A stretch of DNA of 64,000 nucleotides from Carex sylvatica. Its lineage: Eukaryota; Streptophyta; Magnoliopsida; Poales; Cyperaceae. Each line of letters starts with the position of its first letter. Positions within the stretch are counted from its first letter, which is position 1. The DNA lies in the NCBI GenBank assembly GCA_964058845.1, contig CAXKVR010000079.1:39399-103398 (forward strand), given 5' to 3'. The notes below the pieces were generated by a model. That model did no database searches and was not told the origin of the DNA. It saw only the letters and a program-made list of their open reading frames with translations. Made by a program: the position numbers and the translations under genes. Positions 1 to 10,811 of the stretch are shown in pieces.

Positions 1-1019
1 GGTTTTACCGATTTTACTGTTCCTTTGATTCTGATAATGGAATGAAACCACAGTACTGAATTGATATTGTTATATTATATCATAGTTATTGCAAAGTCTA
101 GAGTCGACGCTAGACTTTGCCTCAGGAACCATATGCGCATTTGGGGAATGACCCCACTGAACCCAGTACCGGTTGGGTAGGGGATACTGTTATTACATAT
201 ATTATTGTGATTGTTGGAATACTGAACTGCGGTATAGTGATTGATGTGAAACTGTTGCGGTATTGATAATCTTTGTTTCTGATCGAATTACTTTATTGCT
301 AGTCGTGAAATTTTGACTGATATACATGTTTAATTATTAACCAGAACCAATAGAACGGTTAAGCCGATGAAGATAGATAACTGATTTCTATCTTTCCAAC
401 CTGACTTAGAGAGTTTGCATTTAGGTCCAAACATCCTGAATAATTCCGTTTTGATTTTCTCCGAATGTGATAATAGTAGAAGTTCACTTGAATTCCCTTT
501 TAAAGTAATTGCATTTCATGATTTAACTGATTAATATACTAACGAATTGATTTAATTCTGATTTTGGATTTCTTACAAATCCAGTAGCCCTATTTAAATT
601 CTGCACTGAGAAACTGCGAATAAGTTTCTCACCCCTTTTCCCCTTCGTGGGTTTTTCAGGAAACAAGGAATAGGATCTCGAGATCGTGCGGCGAGGAAAA
701 GAAAGGAGAGGTATAGATAGGCCTTATTAATGATCGTTTTGTACTGGTTAAGTACTCAGATCATATTTTGTTGTGTATAACCTTCGAACCAGACTTTTGT
801 AAAACTTATTTTAATTAAGTAGGAGGTGTTGTAAGTAGGAGGTGTTGTAAGTAGGATGTGTTTTAATTATCTGATTTCAATTGTGTATCTAAAATGGTTA
901 AATTATTTTGGTAAAATTGGGATGAATATGAATCATCTCATCGTTCTTGCCTCGTGAATATATAGAAAATATATATATTCACGGCGTAACCGTCGCGCCC
1001 CTTGTTCCGGGGTGTGACA
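1..1019 (+). repeat. 5' LTR (3' part only)
   Basis: It matches 4940-5958 with a constant offset of 4939 and no difference at the places I compared along its length. It contains a perfect 11-bp inverted repeat (91-101 with 110-120, around a SalI-like GTCGAC core). A second AT-rich hairpin lies at 953-983, close to the LTR end. It terminates in TGTGACA at 1019, immediately before the primer-binding region. Confidence 0.93.
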
Positions 1020-1028
1020 GTGAAATGT

Positions 1029-1040
1029 TGGTATCAGAGC
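1029..1040 (+). other. Primer-binding site, initiator tRNA-Met
   Basis: TGGTATCAGAGC lies 9 bases after the LTR end. This is the usual plant retrotransposon sequence complementary to the 3' end of tRNA-iMet, where minus-strand synthesis starts. Confidence 0.93.
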
Positions 1041-1165
1041 AAGGTTGTTCTTAAAAACCCTAACCAGACATGATAGGATAAGCGAGTGGGGTAAGTCTAG
1101 AGTTAGATTGGTAACGTTAAACTGCGTGAATTGAAATATTAACTTATTGATTATTGAATAGTCAA

Positions 1166-1786
1166 ATGGAGAGAGATCTCGGAGAAATGTTAATTGCGGC
1201 CTATGAAAGAGGTCGTAGAGCAGAAAATCTGGAACGCGGACCAGCTCCTGTGGCTGGAGCAAATGGGGAGGAATTTCGACAATTATATGAAGCATTTATG
1301 CGTTTGGCACCCCCTCGGTTTGATGGGTCGGGGGGATATCCGGCTGCGGAAGAATGGATGGTGAGTCTGAAAGCAAAGTTCACCCTATGTCGGGTGCCAG
1401 AGGTGAACAAAGTGGAGTTGGCCGTACAATTGCTTGAAAAATCTGGTAGGCATTGGTGGGAGGGAGTTAAAATGGAGTTTGAAGGGGGCGAAGGAGAGAT
1501 TACCTGGGAATGGTTTGAACAGAAGTTTGGGGAGCAGTTCTTGAGTGATTTACATCGGGAGGCTTTGAGAAGCCAATTCCTGAACTTAAGACAGAATGAA
1601 AGGTCGGTAGAGGAGTACAACCGTTTGTTCTTTGATCTATCCCGCTATGCTCCAGATGTGAAAAGGGATCTTGATAGATACCGGAGGCAGTATTTGGACG
1701 GGTTGGACCCGAATATTGCACTAGCCATACATCATTCCACAGCTGCAGGGGTTCCAGCTCTTATGAGATGTGCGGAGCAGCGGTGA
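1166..1786 (+). pseudogene. gag: gag, C-terminally truncated
   Basis: Retrotransposon capsid protein. The first true ATG is at 1166; the open frame extends upstream only through a TTG codon. The protein is about 206 residues. It shows the plant gag core: APPRFDG near residue 50, WW in GRHWWEG, then a region with FLNLRQ and SVEEYNRLFFDLSRYAP. After [10 protein letters not shown] the frame runs into pol sequence and stops. The nucleocapsid zinc knuckle (CX2CX4HX4C) that should follow is lost in the deletion that joins gag to RNase H. The reading frame is otherwise undamaged, as expected of a young insertion. Confidence 0.85.
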
Positions 1787-3627
1787 TTTTTGCGCTCAAA
1801 ATTTGGCGGCATTACTTGTATGGTGTGAAGTGCCAGATTTTCACGGATCATAAAAGCTTAAAATATGTCTTTACTCAGAAGGAACTGAACTTGAGACAAC
1901 GAAGGTGGCTGGAATTAATGAAGGATTACGATCTCGATATTCAGTATCATGCGGGCAAGGCTAATGCGGTAGCAGATGCGCTGAGTAGGAAAAATCAGGT
2001 TAACCTGGCAAGCGTGATTTCAAGTGAAGTGCAGTTGATTGAAGAAATGAGAAGGATGAATTTACATGTTGGAGCATCGCACGAATTGGCAAAGTCAGTT
2101 GCAACTCGCTTACTCGAGGTAGAAGCGGGTATGAATAAATCGGCCTGTATGTCCATTATTTTTGCTGCTATTGAGGTGAGACCGGAGTTACATGACCGTA
2201 TACGGGTAGCGCAGCACGAAGATCAGAAGTGTCAGAAATTTCGAGAACATGTAGAATCGGACCGAGACACTCCATTTAGACTTGATGACGAGGGTATCTT
2301 GCGGTTTGGCAACCGCATATGCATTCCTGAAGATTCCGACTTGAAGACCCTAGTTCTATCCGAAGCACATGATTCGGGATACACGATCCATCCCGGCGAA
2401 GTTAAAATGTATCAAACTCTGAAGCGGTATTTTTGGTGGCCGAACATGAAAAGGGATGTGACAAGGTACGTTGAGAAATGTCAAGTCTGTCAGCAAGTGA
2501 AGGCTGATCGACGAAAGGCAGCTGGGTTACTTCAACCGCTGAATAAGAAGAGAGGTAAGTTTGAAGTTATTGCAATGGATTTCGTATCTGGTTTTCCGAG
2601 GACAGTGGGCCGACACGATACCATATGGGTTATTGTGGATACATTGACGAAGGTGGCACATTTTATTCCACTCGGACCTGATACATCGGGTCGAACGTTA
2701 GCCAACTTGTTTCTGAAATTTTTCGTTAAATATCATGGATGTCCAAGAGAAATTATATCTGATCGAGATACCAGGTTCACTTCGCATTTTTGGAAAAGTT
2801 TCCAAGAGAATATGGGTACGAAGCTGAGGTTCAGCACCGCACATCATCCGCAGACTGATGGACAGTCAGAAAGAACAATCCAGACATTGGAAGACATGCT
2901 TCGAGCATGTGCTTTGAGCTTTCGAGGGTCTTGGCTCGACCATTTGCATTTGGTTGAATTTGCCTACAACAACAGTTATCACTCAAGTATCGGGATGCCA
3001 CCATTAGAAGCGCTTACTGGAGAGATTTGTCGTACACCGTTGTGGTGGGGTCCGGCGGGTACTCATCCGTCCACAGGACCAGAATTGATACAAGAAGCAG
3101 CAGAGAAGACACAGGTTATCTTGAGCCGACTCAAATCAGCTCAAGATCGACAAAAGAGATATGCTGATATACATCGAAGACCGTTAGAGTTTCAAGAAGG
3201 TGATCATGTGTGGCTCCAAGTATCTCCGGTTAGAGGAGTACATCGGTTTGGAGTATCGGGTAAGCTAAGTCCACGGTATATCGGTCCCTTTCAGATTCTG
3301 AATCGAGTAGGACTTGTAGCTTACGAGCTTGCATTGCCTCCAACCTTGGACCGGGTACACCCGGTGTTTCATGTGTCACAACTCCGAAAATATGTACGAG
3401 ATCCTTCTCACTGCATCGATCATTCTGACTTATACCTTAATGAGAATTTGGCCTATAAAGAAGAACCAATGCGAATACTTGATAGAAAAGAGCAAAGGTT
3501 AAGAAATCGAACGATTAGACTTGTTTTAGTACAATGGGGAAGACACTCGGAAAAAGAGGCAACATGGGAACTCGAAACGAAAATTCGCGAGCAATATCCT
3601 GAGTTATTCGACAGTTCAGGTACGTAG
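1768..3627 (+). pseudogene. pol: pol, truncated: end of RNase H, integrase, chromodomain-like tail
   Basis: A 619-codon frame overlapping the end of gag. Pol homology starts at about 1777. Domains in order: the C-terminal half of RNase H (catalytic Asp in TDHKSL, residue 27, and in ADALSR, residue 70); the HHCC zinc finger of integrase (HPG about 210, CQVCQQVK about 235); the integrase core with the DDE triad in [15 protein letters not shown] and SERTIQTLE; then [13 protein letters not shown] and a tail with ATWELE, a degenerate chromodomain-like module that in chromoviruses guides insertion. Protease and reverse transcriptase are absent, so the element cannot move on its own. The ATG at 1768 is probably fortuitous. 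Confidence 0.88.
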
Positions 3628-3660
3628 TTAAGTTCAAAGGATTGAACTTTATTTTTAAGT

Positions 3661-3670
3661 GAGGGAGAAA
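3661..3670 (+). other. Polypurine tract
   Basis: GAGGGAGAAA directly precedes the TG of the 3' LTR. This is the expected plus-strand primer position. Confidence 0.9.
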
Positions 3671-5958
3671 TGTAACGTAGTGGAACTTTTAAAATAATAA
3701 GATTTCAAAAGATTAAATTAAATATAGTTTTAAAAGTTAAAGGTCTAATGCTTGGAAATATTTTTATACTGACTGATTGAGTTAAGGCGTCGAAAATTGA
3801 ATTATAATATAGAAAAAATGGTCCAGTGCGGATGGATGACCCGCACTGCGGGTGGCTTCACCCGCACTGGGACAAGTTCCTTAATAAACGGCTGTAATTT
3901 CTCTGGGTGCGGAGGGTGGTGCGGATGGGCACACGCACTGCGGGTGAGTTCTGTACTCTTCTGAAAATTTCGCTAAGTACTGAATGCGGATGGGAGCATC
4001 CGCACTGTCCTCAGTGCGTCCGCACTAGGCTCGGACTTTTTCTTCTGCGCAGTGAATGCGGCTGGGTGATCCGCAGTACGGCTGGAGAGACCGCAGTGCG
4101 GATGGAGAGGATCCGCAGTGCGGATGAATGATCCGCACTGAAATGTAATTTTGTTATTTTTGAGGGGTTTATTTGCAAAATTTCAATTATAAATCAAAAT
4201 CCTCCTTCTTCTTCTCATTTTACGGGAATTAAAAGAGGAAGAGTTAGGTTAGAGCGGAGAGAAAAAGAGAAAGAGAGAGAGAGAGAAAATTTAAGCGCGG
4301 AAACTGATCGAACTGATCGGGAAATCGAGATTCGAGCTGAATTGACGATCCTTGATCGATTCTAAAGCTTCAATTTGGTATTTCTTTCTCTTTTGCAATT
4401 CTTTGAAAATCCCAAATTATTCGATTTGTCGTGATTTCGGTTGAAATTCGAATTAGGGTTTCAGTAATCGAGTTCTAGCTCGATTAGTGGTTAATTTGTG
4501 ATAATTGATCTGATTTGTCTTTCTTTTCTTTTGGAAACCCTAATTCAATTGATATTGTTATATTTTTGATGAAATTCGAATTCAAATTTGATCTGAAACG
4601 TTATACCTCGATAATCGATTTGATTCTGGTTAGTTAGTTTATAGGAATTTATTTTATTAATTCATCTATGCTTTATTAACATAGGCATAGACCCTATCGA
4701 GCACGACTCAGCGAAATCGTCGGAAGTTCGGAATCTAGTGATAGCTGATTCTCTACGCATCCTACGTGATCAGGTGCGGGGGTTCACGGGATCTGTTTTG
4801 GGATTTATTTTTAAGAATTAAATAGTTACGTATAAATGGCATGTTGAATTTCTAATTGCATGCATCATAGCATTATTGCATAGTTAAGTAAATGATATAT
4901 CGGAATTGCTATATTTAGGATGATCTAGCATATTGGTATGGTTTTACCGATTTTACTGTTCCTTTGATTCTGATAATGGAATGAAACCACAGTACTGAAT
5001 TGATATTGTTATATTATATCATAGTTATTGCAAAGTCTAGAGTCGACGCTAGACTTTGCCTCAGGAACCATATGCGCATTTGGGGAATGACCCCACTGAA
5101 CCCAGTACCGGTTGGGTAGGGGATACTGTTATTACATATATTATTGTGATTGTTGGAATACTGAACTGCGGTATAGTGATTGATGTGAAACTGTTGCGGT
5201 ATTGATAATCTTTGTTTCTGATCGAATTACTTTATTGCTAGTCGTGAAATTTTGACTGATATACATGTTTAATTATTAACCAGAACCAATAGAACGGTTA
5301 AGCCGATGAAGATAGATAACTGATTTCTATCTTTCCAACCTGACTTAGAGAGTTTGCATTTAGGTCCAAACATCCTGAATAATTCCGTTTTGATTTTCTC
5401 CGAATGTGATAATAGTAGAAGTTCACTTGAATTCCCTTTTAAAGTAATTGCATTTCATGATTTAACTGATTAATATACTAACGAATTGATTTAATTCTGA
5501 TTTTGGATTTCTTACAAATCCAGTAGCCCTATTTAAATTCTGCACTGAGAAACTGCGAATAAGTTTCTCACCCCTTTTCCCCTTCGTGGGTTTTTCAGGA
5601 AACAAGGAATAGGATCTCGAGATCGTGCGGCGAGGAAAAGAAAGGAGAGGTATAGATAGGCCTTATTAATGATCGTTTTGTACTGGTTAAGTACTCAGAT
5701 CATATTTTGTTGTGTATAACCTTCGAACCAGACTTTTGTAAAACTTATTTTAATTAAGTAGGAGGTGTTGTAAGTAGGAGGTGTTGTAAGTAGGATGTGT
5801 TTTAATTATCTGATTTCAATTGTGTATCTAAAATGGTTAAATTATTTTGGTAAAATTGGGATGAATATGAATCATCTCATCGTTCTTGCCTCGTGAATAT
5901 ATAGAAAATATATATATTCACGGCGTAACCGTCGCGCCCCTTGTTCCGGGGTGTGACA
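3671..5958 (+). repeat. 3' LTR, complete, 2288 bp
   Basis: It starts TGTAAC after the polypurine tract and ends GTGACA. The first 500 bp (U3) hold GC-rich palindromic repeats, listed separately, followed by a purine-rich stretch at about 4255-4290. The last 1019 bp match the partial 5' LTR. No ORF of note. Confidence 0.93.
3823..4140 (+). repeat. GC-rich inverted/direct short repeats inside LTR U3
   Basis: More than a dozen copies of GTGCGG or its complement CCGCAC within 320 bp, many paired as CAGTGCGG...CCGCACTG. The GC content is far above the surrounding AT-rich DNA. Neighbouring copies can form alternative hairpins. The U3 position suggests a promoter or enhancer array (inference). Confidence 0.75.
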
Positions 5959-6017
5959 TGTACCAATACTACTTTCATTTTGATTACTCGATCTTAATTA
6001 AGGTGTCTCTAATACAG

Positions 6018-6676
6018 GGTGTTTTTGGAACTGCAGTAGGTTATTACCTTCAATCTTGGTGCATTTCAGTAAGAGGACCTGTTTATTGTACCATGTTTAT
6101 GCCGCTTGGTACCGTAATCACAGTGATATTGGCTGCTATAACACTTCATGAGGAACTCCACATTGGAAGGTGCGTTTCGATTTTTTTATTTTATTTATGT
6201 TTACTTTTCACAACGTGGTATGCGGTCTTTTAAATTATGGGTGGAGATTTTGTCAAAGGGCTTTGGACAAACCTCATCAAAGTCAGTTATAAATCATCCA
6301 ATCTGTATTAAAATTAACACGGATGGTTTAGATCTACGGAGCCATTTAAAATTATTAAGTTTTAAATATGTTGGCACGAATCTTAAAGTAAATCTAACAG
6401 TAAGGTCCGAAACCCTTTGGATGAAATCCAATTCCTTAAATTATAGTCCATTCAACTTATACTAGATATCTCAGAAACTATATTTTCCTATTCAGCTTGA
6501 TAGGTACAGTTGTTATATTTGGGGGAATGTACATTGTGTTACGGGGAAAAGCAGAGGAAGTCAAAGGAGAGGGAGAAGAGCCAATTGAAATTGTAGGTGT
6601 TTCAGAAGTAACCGTATCGTTAGATGGCAAAGAAGAACATGGTGAACATAGTACCATAGACGACCACTTCTTGTAA
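6018..6676 (+). CDS. WAT1-related protein (EamA/DMT transporter), last two exons
   Basis: C-terminal part of a plant drug/metabolite-transporter family protein, an integral membrane protein related to the tonoplast auxin/indole transporter WAT1. Exon 1 here is 6018-6169 (after AATACAG, before GTGCG), with YYLQSWCISVRGPVYCTMF and LHEELHIG. Exon 2 is 6496-6676 (after TTCAG), with LIGTVVIFGGMYIVLRGKAEE and a hydrophilic tail ending DDHFL then TAA. Joining them keeps the frame (Ser codon split) and gives 110 residues covering the last three or so membrane helices of the second EamA repeat. The 5' exons lie left of the window, beyond the retrotransposon, which occupies the preceding intron only 59 bp from the acceptor. 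No lesions are visible. Whether the gene still splices across the insertion is unknown. Confidence 0.8.
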
Positions 6677-7079
6677 ATACACAAAAGATATAAAACTAGA
6701 TGTTTCTCTTTAATTTGGTGAAGTTGGTTCCATGATTATTAAAATCAGAATTGAAATTGAAATTGGAATTGGAATTGGAATTGAAATTGAAATTGGTCAC
6801 TAGACATGTAGACCATGAAATCAAAATTGGGCGAATCGGTTGAATAAGATCAGAATTTCAGAGATAGTTGAGAAAATAACAAATTAAATAGAAGACAAAT
6901 GTTACAATTTCTTATTTTTTAATTAACGATTATTCCGATATATGATGGATCAATACATATATTTATGTTAAAATTTACGTACAAGTCAATAAAAAATTTA
7001 CTGCGTCCGGTAACTTACAAAGACCATTAATTGCATCTCGTGCCAATTATTCAGATTAGCCCATTTAAAAGTAAGTTAT
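6677..7079. other. Intergenic, with a short GAAATT-type microsatellite
   Basis: 3' flank of the WAT1-related gene. An irregular hexanucleotide repeat (AATTGA/AATTGG) occupies 6748-6796. Nothing else recognised. Confidence 0.6.
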
Positions 7080-7280
7080 TGCAAGCCCAGAAGAAACTCA
7101 CAAGTTGCTAAAAAGAAAATCTCCTTTTGTATTGACGGAACGGAAGCCATGATATTTTTAGTAAATGAAACCGACCCAGCTATTCACGCGTCACGCCAAA
7201 ACAGCCTGTCATTTTATATATTTTATTATTATTTTGAAATAGCTTAGAAAGTCGTTGTCGGTCTCGGTCCCCTCGTGGTG

Positions 7281-7466
7281 GGAATAAATCTGCTGTTATT
7301 CTAAAGGGATCACAGGATCCTGTTATTCCTATCTCAACAATTTAAAATTTTTCATGCGCGAATCTCAAAGAAGAAGTTTTTCGTGTCTGAATCTCGACAA
7401 AATTTAACGGTTGAGATCAGAATAATAGGGTCCCGTGATCCCTCTAGAATAACAGCAGATTTATCC
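7281..7466. mobile_element. MITE (Mutator-type), 186 bp
   Basis: Inverted ends of about 58 bp: GGAATAAATCTGCTG at the left and CAGCAGATTTATCC at the right. Flanked by CTCGTGGTG (7272-7280) and CTCGTAGTG (7467-7475), a 9-bp target duplication with one mismatch. The paralogous block B has the single site CTTGTGGTG at 16486-16494 with no insert. This empty site fixes both ends. Confidence 0.9.
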
Positions 7467-7561
7467 CTCGTAGTGCTTCCAATAAACATTTGACGAGTGG
7501 AATGATCTGGTCCAAGTAAAACCGAGAACCTTCTAGAAAGTATAAACCGACTTATAATTTG

Positions 7562-7570
7562 CTATATAAA
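7562..7570 (+). promoter_or_regulatory. TATA box of leader A
   Basis: CTATATAAA, conserved in block B at 16574. The predicted transcript start is about 30 bp downstream, near 7595, just before a pyrimidine-rich stretch typical of plant 5' leaders. Confidence 0.6.
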
Positions 7571-8102
7571 TCCATAAACCTATCGAAGAAAAACCAAGAA
7601 ACTCTTCTATTCTTTCCTCTTCGTAAATACCCAAACCCCCACAGAGAGATTCGAAATTAGGGTTTGATGAGGCCGAAATGATACGAGAATTGAGTGGCGG
7701 TGCAGAGGGAGATCTATTTTAGGAAGCGCAAATGATGGCTACATCTGGCGCGCGCTGATCTGAAATATTACGGCGCGACTTTCGAAATTAGTAATTTCGA
7801 AATCAATTTCGAAATTAGTTTCAGATCGATAGATCTGAAATATCTGCTCCGGTTTCGCGATTTGGAGCGGTGTTTATTCGATCGACGGGTGACTTGCTTG
7901 AAGAAACGAATCTGTTCCATTACAATTTATCGCATCTCGGAGGAATTGAATTACAACGATTTACCGTTTTGCGGCTGAGTTGCTGAGTCGTATGCTTAAT
8001 TGGATTTATCAACTAGAAGGTTTGGGTAAGTGTGTATTGTTACAGTTGTAGGTTTTTCAGATCTGATATCTTGTATATGTTTTGTACATAGAGGCCTTTG
8101 CC

Positions 8103-8162
8103 ATGGTGGGTGCGCTCGCATGGCAGGTCAACCATAGTAATAAAAAAGTTCTTTTGTTTTGA
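8103..8162 (+). CDS. Conserved 19-codon micro-ORF, copy A
   Basis: ATG in a strong context (GCCATGG). The 19-residue product begins MVGALAWQVNHSNKKV and ends at TGA. The same product, differing only in the last two or three residues, is present at 17103-17162 and 18218-18277. The stop codon overlaps the first bases of a hairpin (8161-8208). No family recognised. It could be an upstream ORF acting in cis rather than a peptide gene. Confidence 0.35.
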   Translation: MVGALAWQVNHSNKKVLLF

Positions 8163-8208
8163 GGGAGATCGCATGGGGAAGTTTTTTGTTACCCCCATGT
8201 TCTCCCTC
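8161..8208 (+). other. Stem-loop, copy A
   Basis: GAGGGAGA (8161) pairs with TCTCCCTC (8201-8208), and inside that CATGGGG pairs with CCCCATG around a T-rich loop. Fifteen base pairs in two helices. The structure is kept in both other copies with a bulge instead of an internal loop. Confidence 0.6.
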
Positions 8209-8304
8209 TGTGTGCGCGTCTCTCTCTCTCTCTCTCTCTCTCTCCTTTTTTCTCCATTGATTTTATCTACAGAGTACCTGATTGCTACACAAGCTGCTCT
8301 TTAA

Positions 8305-10738
8305 ATTGCATTTGATGATGGATGCCTTGTAATTGAAAGCCTACTGAACTACTTTATCAAGGTATAACTCAAAGCTGAAGGTTCAATTACAGTTAAATAA
8401 ATTTGTGTTATTTAAGTTATAATAATAAAACCACTGAATCCAGATGAATGATATAATAACTAGCATAAAATAAATTTAAGCAAATTTATGTTATTCTGTC
8501 AAGTGATTAAGTGATTACATGAATGGTTGAAACATACAAATAGATGAGTTATTTGATGTTTGTTGCAAGCAGTAAGAAATATGGAAAAGTTAATTTATTA
8601 ATTTAATTTTAAATATGTACAGGCTTTTACAGATTATTTCGAATGTCTTTTGGCAAATGTTAATAACCCTGTTCTTGCTGTTGGTATTTGGTTAGTTACA
8701 TTAATTCTCATATCTGAAGTGATTCTTGTTCTTGTGGTATTAAGATGCAAGTACTAATAATATGAAAATTTTATTTGTTACAGATCAGTAAATTATTTGC
8801 TAGATTATTTCATTAAGGGTGAGACCTTATAAATTTTGGATCTGGTAATAACTGCCATACACTTTTTTACTTGGTTTGCAATTTTTTTATCTATGTGAAG
8901 CATAGTGAACTTTACAAAGTTGCAGATGTCTTCTATTTTTCTTTCATGTAAGGTTATGTAAGGTTATATTAAGTTGATACCCTAAGGTTATAATAACTTG
9001 ATATTCTACTATAGTTGAACAATTGGAAAAATGCATCATTATTGGCAATTTTTGTGCTTCTATATTTTCTTACAACATTTCTGATCTATATATTTTAGTC
9101 TTGTTGATGGTATTGGAATAGTTGAACATTTGATGGGAATGTGTAGAGGTGGAGCTGTTTTTAGGTCTCCCAAGTTCTAGTTTGCAGTGGAGACTTTTTT
9201 AAGGTCCTTGCTCAATTCTGTTTTAAGTTTTCCTGTTTTTTTTTTTGCTGACTTGGAATGTTTGCAGCTACAGCTAGGACCTTGGCACACACAAGGAAAA
9301 AAAAATTTGGAACTCTTTAATCTTTGCATATTTATTTGCTTGCACTTTGATTAAGTTATGACTATATTGTTGGAGAGATTCTTGAATGTTGGTGATCTTG
9401 TACTTATATGAAGTAAGGGATGGGTAACATTTCCCCTCCACATTCTGGTCCTGTTGATGGGTATTAGAAAGGTTAATCATTTGTTGGATGTAATCATTAG
9501 GGGATATGTTTTCTTCATCTCAAGTTTTTGTTTGTATGCTGAGACTACATTGAAGGTTCATGATAATATGTTTATTACAGGTTAATTTTCTATTGTGGTG
9601 GTGTCAATCTGGCATATGATTATCAGTTTTGATCTGTGTGTATGAATATTTGGTGTTATCTGTTGGTTCCTCCATATTTTGATTGTTAGAAAGGTATAAT
9701 AATATATTAGATTAGAATGCTTAGCTCTGTGCGAGTCTTCTGGAACAGGTGTGGATGGTAAGTGTTGATGTCCTTCACTTGATAAACTTAATGGTATGTA
9801 AATTTGGTATTTCTTGGTAATGCTAATGTTATTTCTGAGTCCAATTGAACAGAGTTTATGGTTCAAATTATCAAGATCCTTATTAAATGTATCTTATCAA
9901 TATCATGTGTACCTTGCACCGTAGTTTTGTAAATTTAATTCTGAAAATTATTAAATGATCACTGCCATTGTGGTAATATGCAAGTGATATTATAGAAACT
10001 GACCATTAATCAAGTTATACAATTGATAATTTCAGAGCTATTTGGTTACAAACAACCTAACCCAATTTCTGATTGAAATCTGGTACTGATATATATTCAT
10101 AGCCTCATTATACCAACAACCGAAGCACCTAATTTGTCATTTAATTCTGGTGCTGATCTATGTTCATAGCTCATTTGTGCGCCAAAGTTTTAAATGAGTA
10201 ATTTTGCATTAGCCGAAATTAACAAAATTTAACATCCATGTTACCTTCTTAATTTAATATAATAGGCACAGGCAGTTTCTGACCCTACACTGTCAATTTA
10301 TTAAAAGTAAAACTTGGGTCGTGCTGTGTTGATAATAATACAGTACAGTCATGCAGAAAGGATGAATGAATGGCAAAGAATGACAAACAAAAGACATTGT
10401 TTACCTGGATGACCAGCAAAGATTCTAGATATGGCCTAGATTGATGGTGGTTTATATACGGTGAAGGCTTTGAGGTATTTCTTTAATTTTATTATTAATT
10501 AGTCTTAATAATTTATAATATTATGTTTGCAAAAGGCAAGTTTCATTCTTTTTCATTAATTTGAAATGGCAGCTTACATTTGGGCTATTACCACTTGAAT
10601 ACTTTGGTTAAACAACTACTTTAGACCCCATGCTCCCTTATGAATGAATGTGTACGTAATTTTGTTTTTTCCTATGATGCGAAAGGCCCCTTCGGAATAT
10701 TAGGGTAATTATCTGCTCATTTGTTTGCCTTTTGAAAT
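8305..10738. other. Intron-like or intergenic sequence of block A
   Basis: AT-rich, with no ORF that resembles a protein. Several stretches are recognisable in block B (for example 8620-8760 with 17660-17800, and 9590-9750 with 19400-19570). I see nothing else. Confidence 0.5.
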
Positions 10739-10811
10739 GGATCTTTAGCTCAAATACTATGGACAGAGTACCTGAACTTCAGGGGATGATGGTTCGAATC
10801 CATCAAGATCC
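10739..10811 (+). pseudogene. tRNA-like element, copy 1
   Basis: 73 nt. The acceptor stem GGATCTT/AAGATCC is 7 bp and perfect. The T arm GATGG-TTCGAAT-CCATC is canonical and includes a B box. An A-box-like TAGCTC follows the acceptor. The D loop is too long (about 14 nt) and the anticodon arm is a 5-bp stem CCTGA/TCAGG with a 3-nt loop, so it cannot act as a normal tRNA. Probably a tRNA-derived relic or SINE head. Duplicated at 19630 and 21512. Confidence 0.55.

Larger units (their letters stand above)
1..5958 (+). mobile_element. Ty3/gypsy chromovirus (Tekay/Del-like), internally deleted, 5' end outside window
   Basis: LTR retrotransposon. Seen: an LTR part at 1-1019, a primer-binding site, a gag ORF, a truncated pol ORF, a purine tract and a full 3' LTR at 3671-5958 that begins TGTAAC and ends GTGACA. 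Position 1 corresponds to 4940, so about 1269 bp of the 5' LTR lie before the window. pol order RNase H then integrase marks Ty3/gypsy. The chromodomain-like C-terminus and tRNA-Met primer site suggest a chromovirus of the Tekay/Del group (inference). The zinc knuckle, protease, reverse transcriptase and first half of RNase H are missing. The LTR parts look identical over 1019 bp with a constant offset, so insertion was recent. It lies in an intron of the WAT1-related gene. The target duplication cannot be checked because the left end is absent. Confidence 0.93.
7595..8304 (+). other. Spliced transcript leader A (exons 1 and 2), gene unidentified
   Basis: Exon 1 runs from the predicted start (about 7595) to 8025, where TTTGG is followed by GTAAGT. 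Exon 2 begins after ACATAG at 8092. A CT-rich tract (8217-8243) leads to ACAG at 8273 and a third conserved segment (8274-8304). Exon 1 contains an ATG at about 7679 whose frame is shorter here than in block B. Exon 2 carries a 19-codon ORF and a hairpin, listed separately. Splice sites, TATA box and micro-ORF are kept in the paralogues, whereas long frames are not. The product is unknown. It may be a non-coding RNA or the 5' leader of a lost gene. Confidence 0.5.

Noticed and set aside
1154..1165. Upstream start of gag
   Set aside because: The extension begins with TTG. The first ATG is at 1166.
7661..7690. Hammerhead-ribozyme-like word TTGATGAGGCCGAAATG in leader exon 1
   Set aside because: CUGAUGAG...GAAA resembles the hammerhead core, but there is no pairing for stems I and III and no cleavage triplet in place. 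The paralogue at 21300 loses the core. Chance similarity.
8098..8304. 68-codon frame in leader A (and 77 codons at 17098)
   Set aside because: It opens with TTG rather than ATG, runs through a CT microsatellite (Ser/Leu repeat), and is broken by TGA in the third copy. The ATG-started 19-codon frame fits conservation better.
10739..10811. Functional tRNA gene
   Set aside because: Oversized D loop, no U33 and a 3-4 nt loop in the anticodon arm. Two more copies share these faults.
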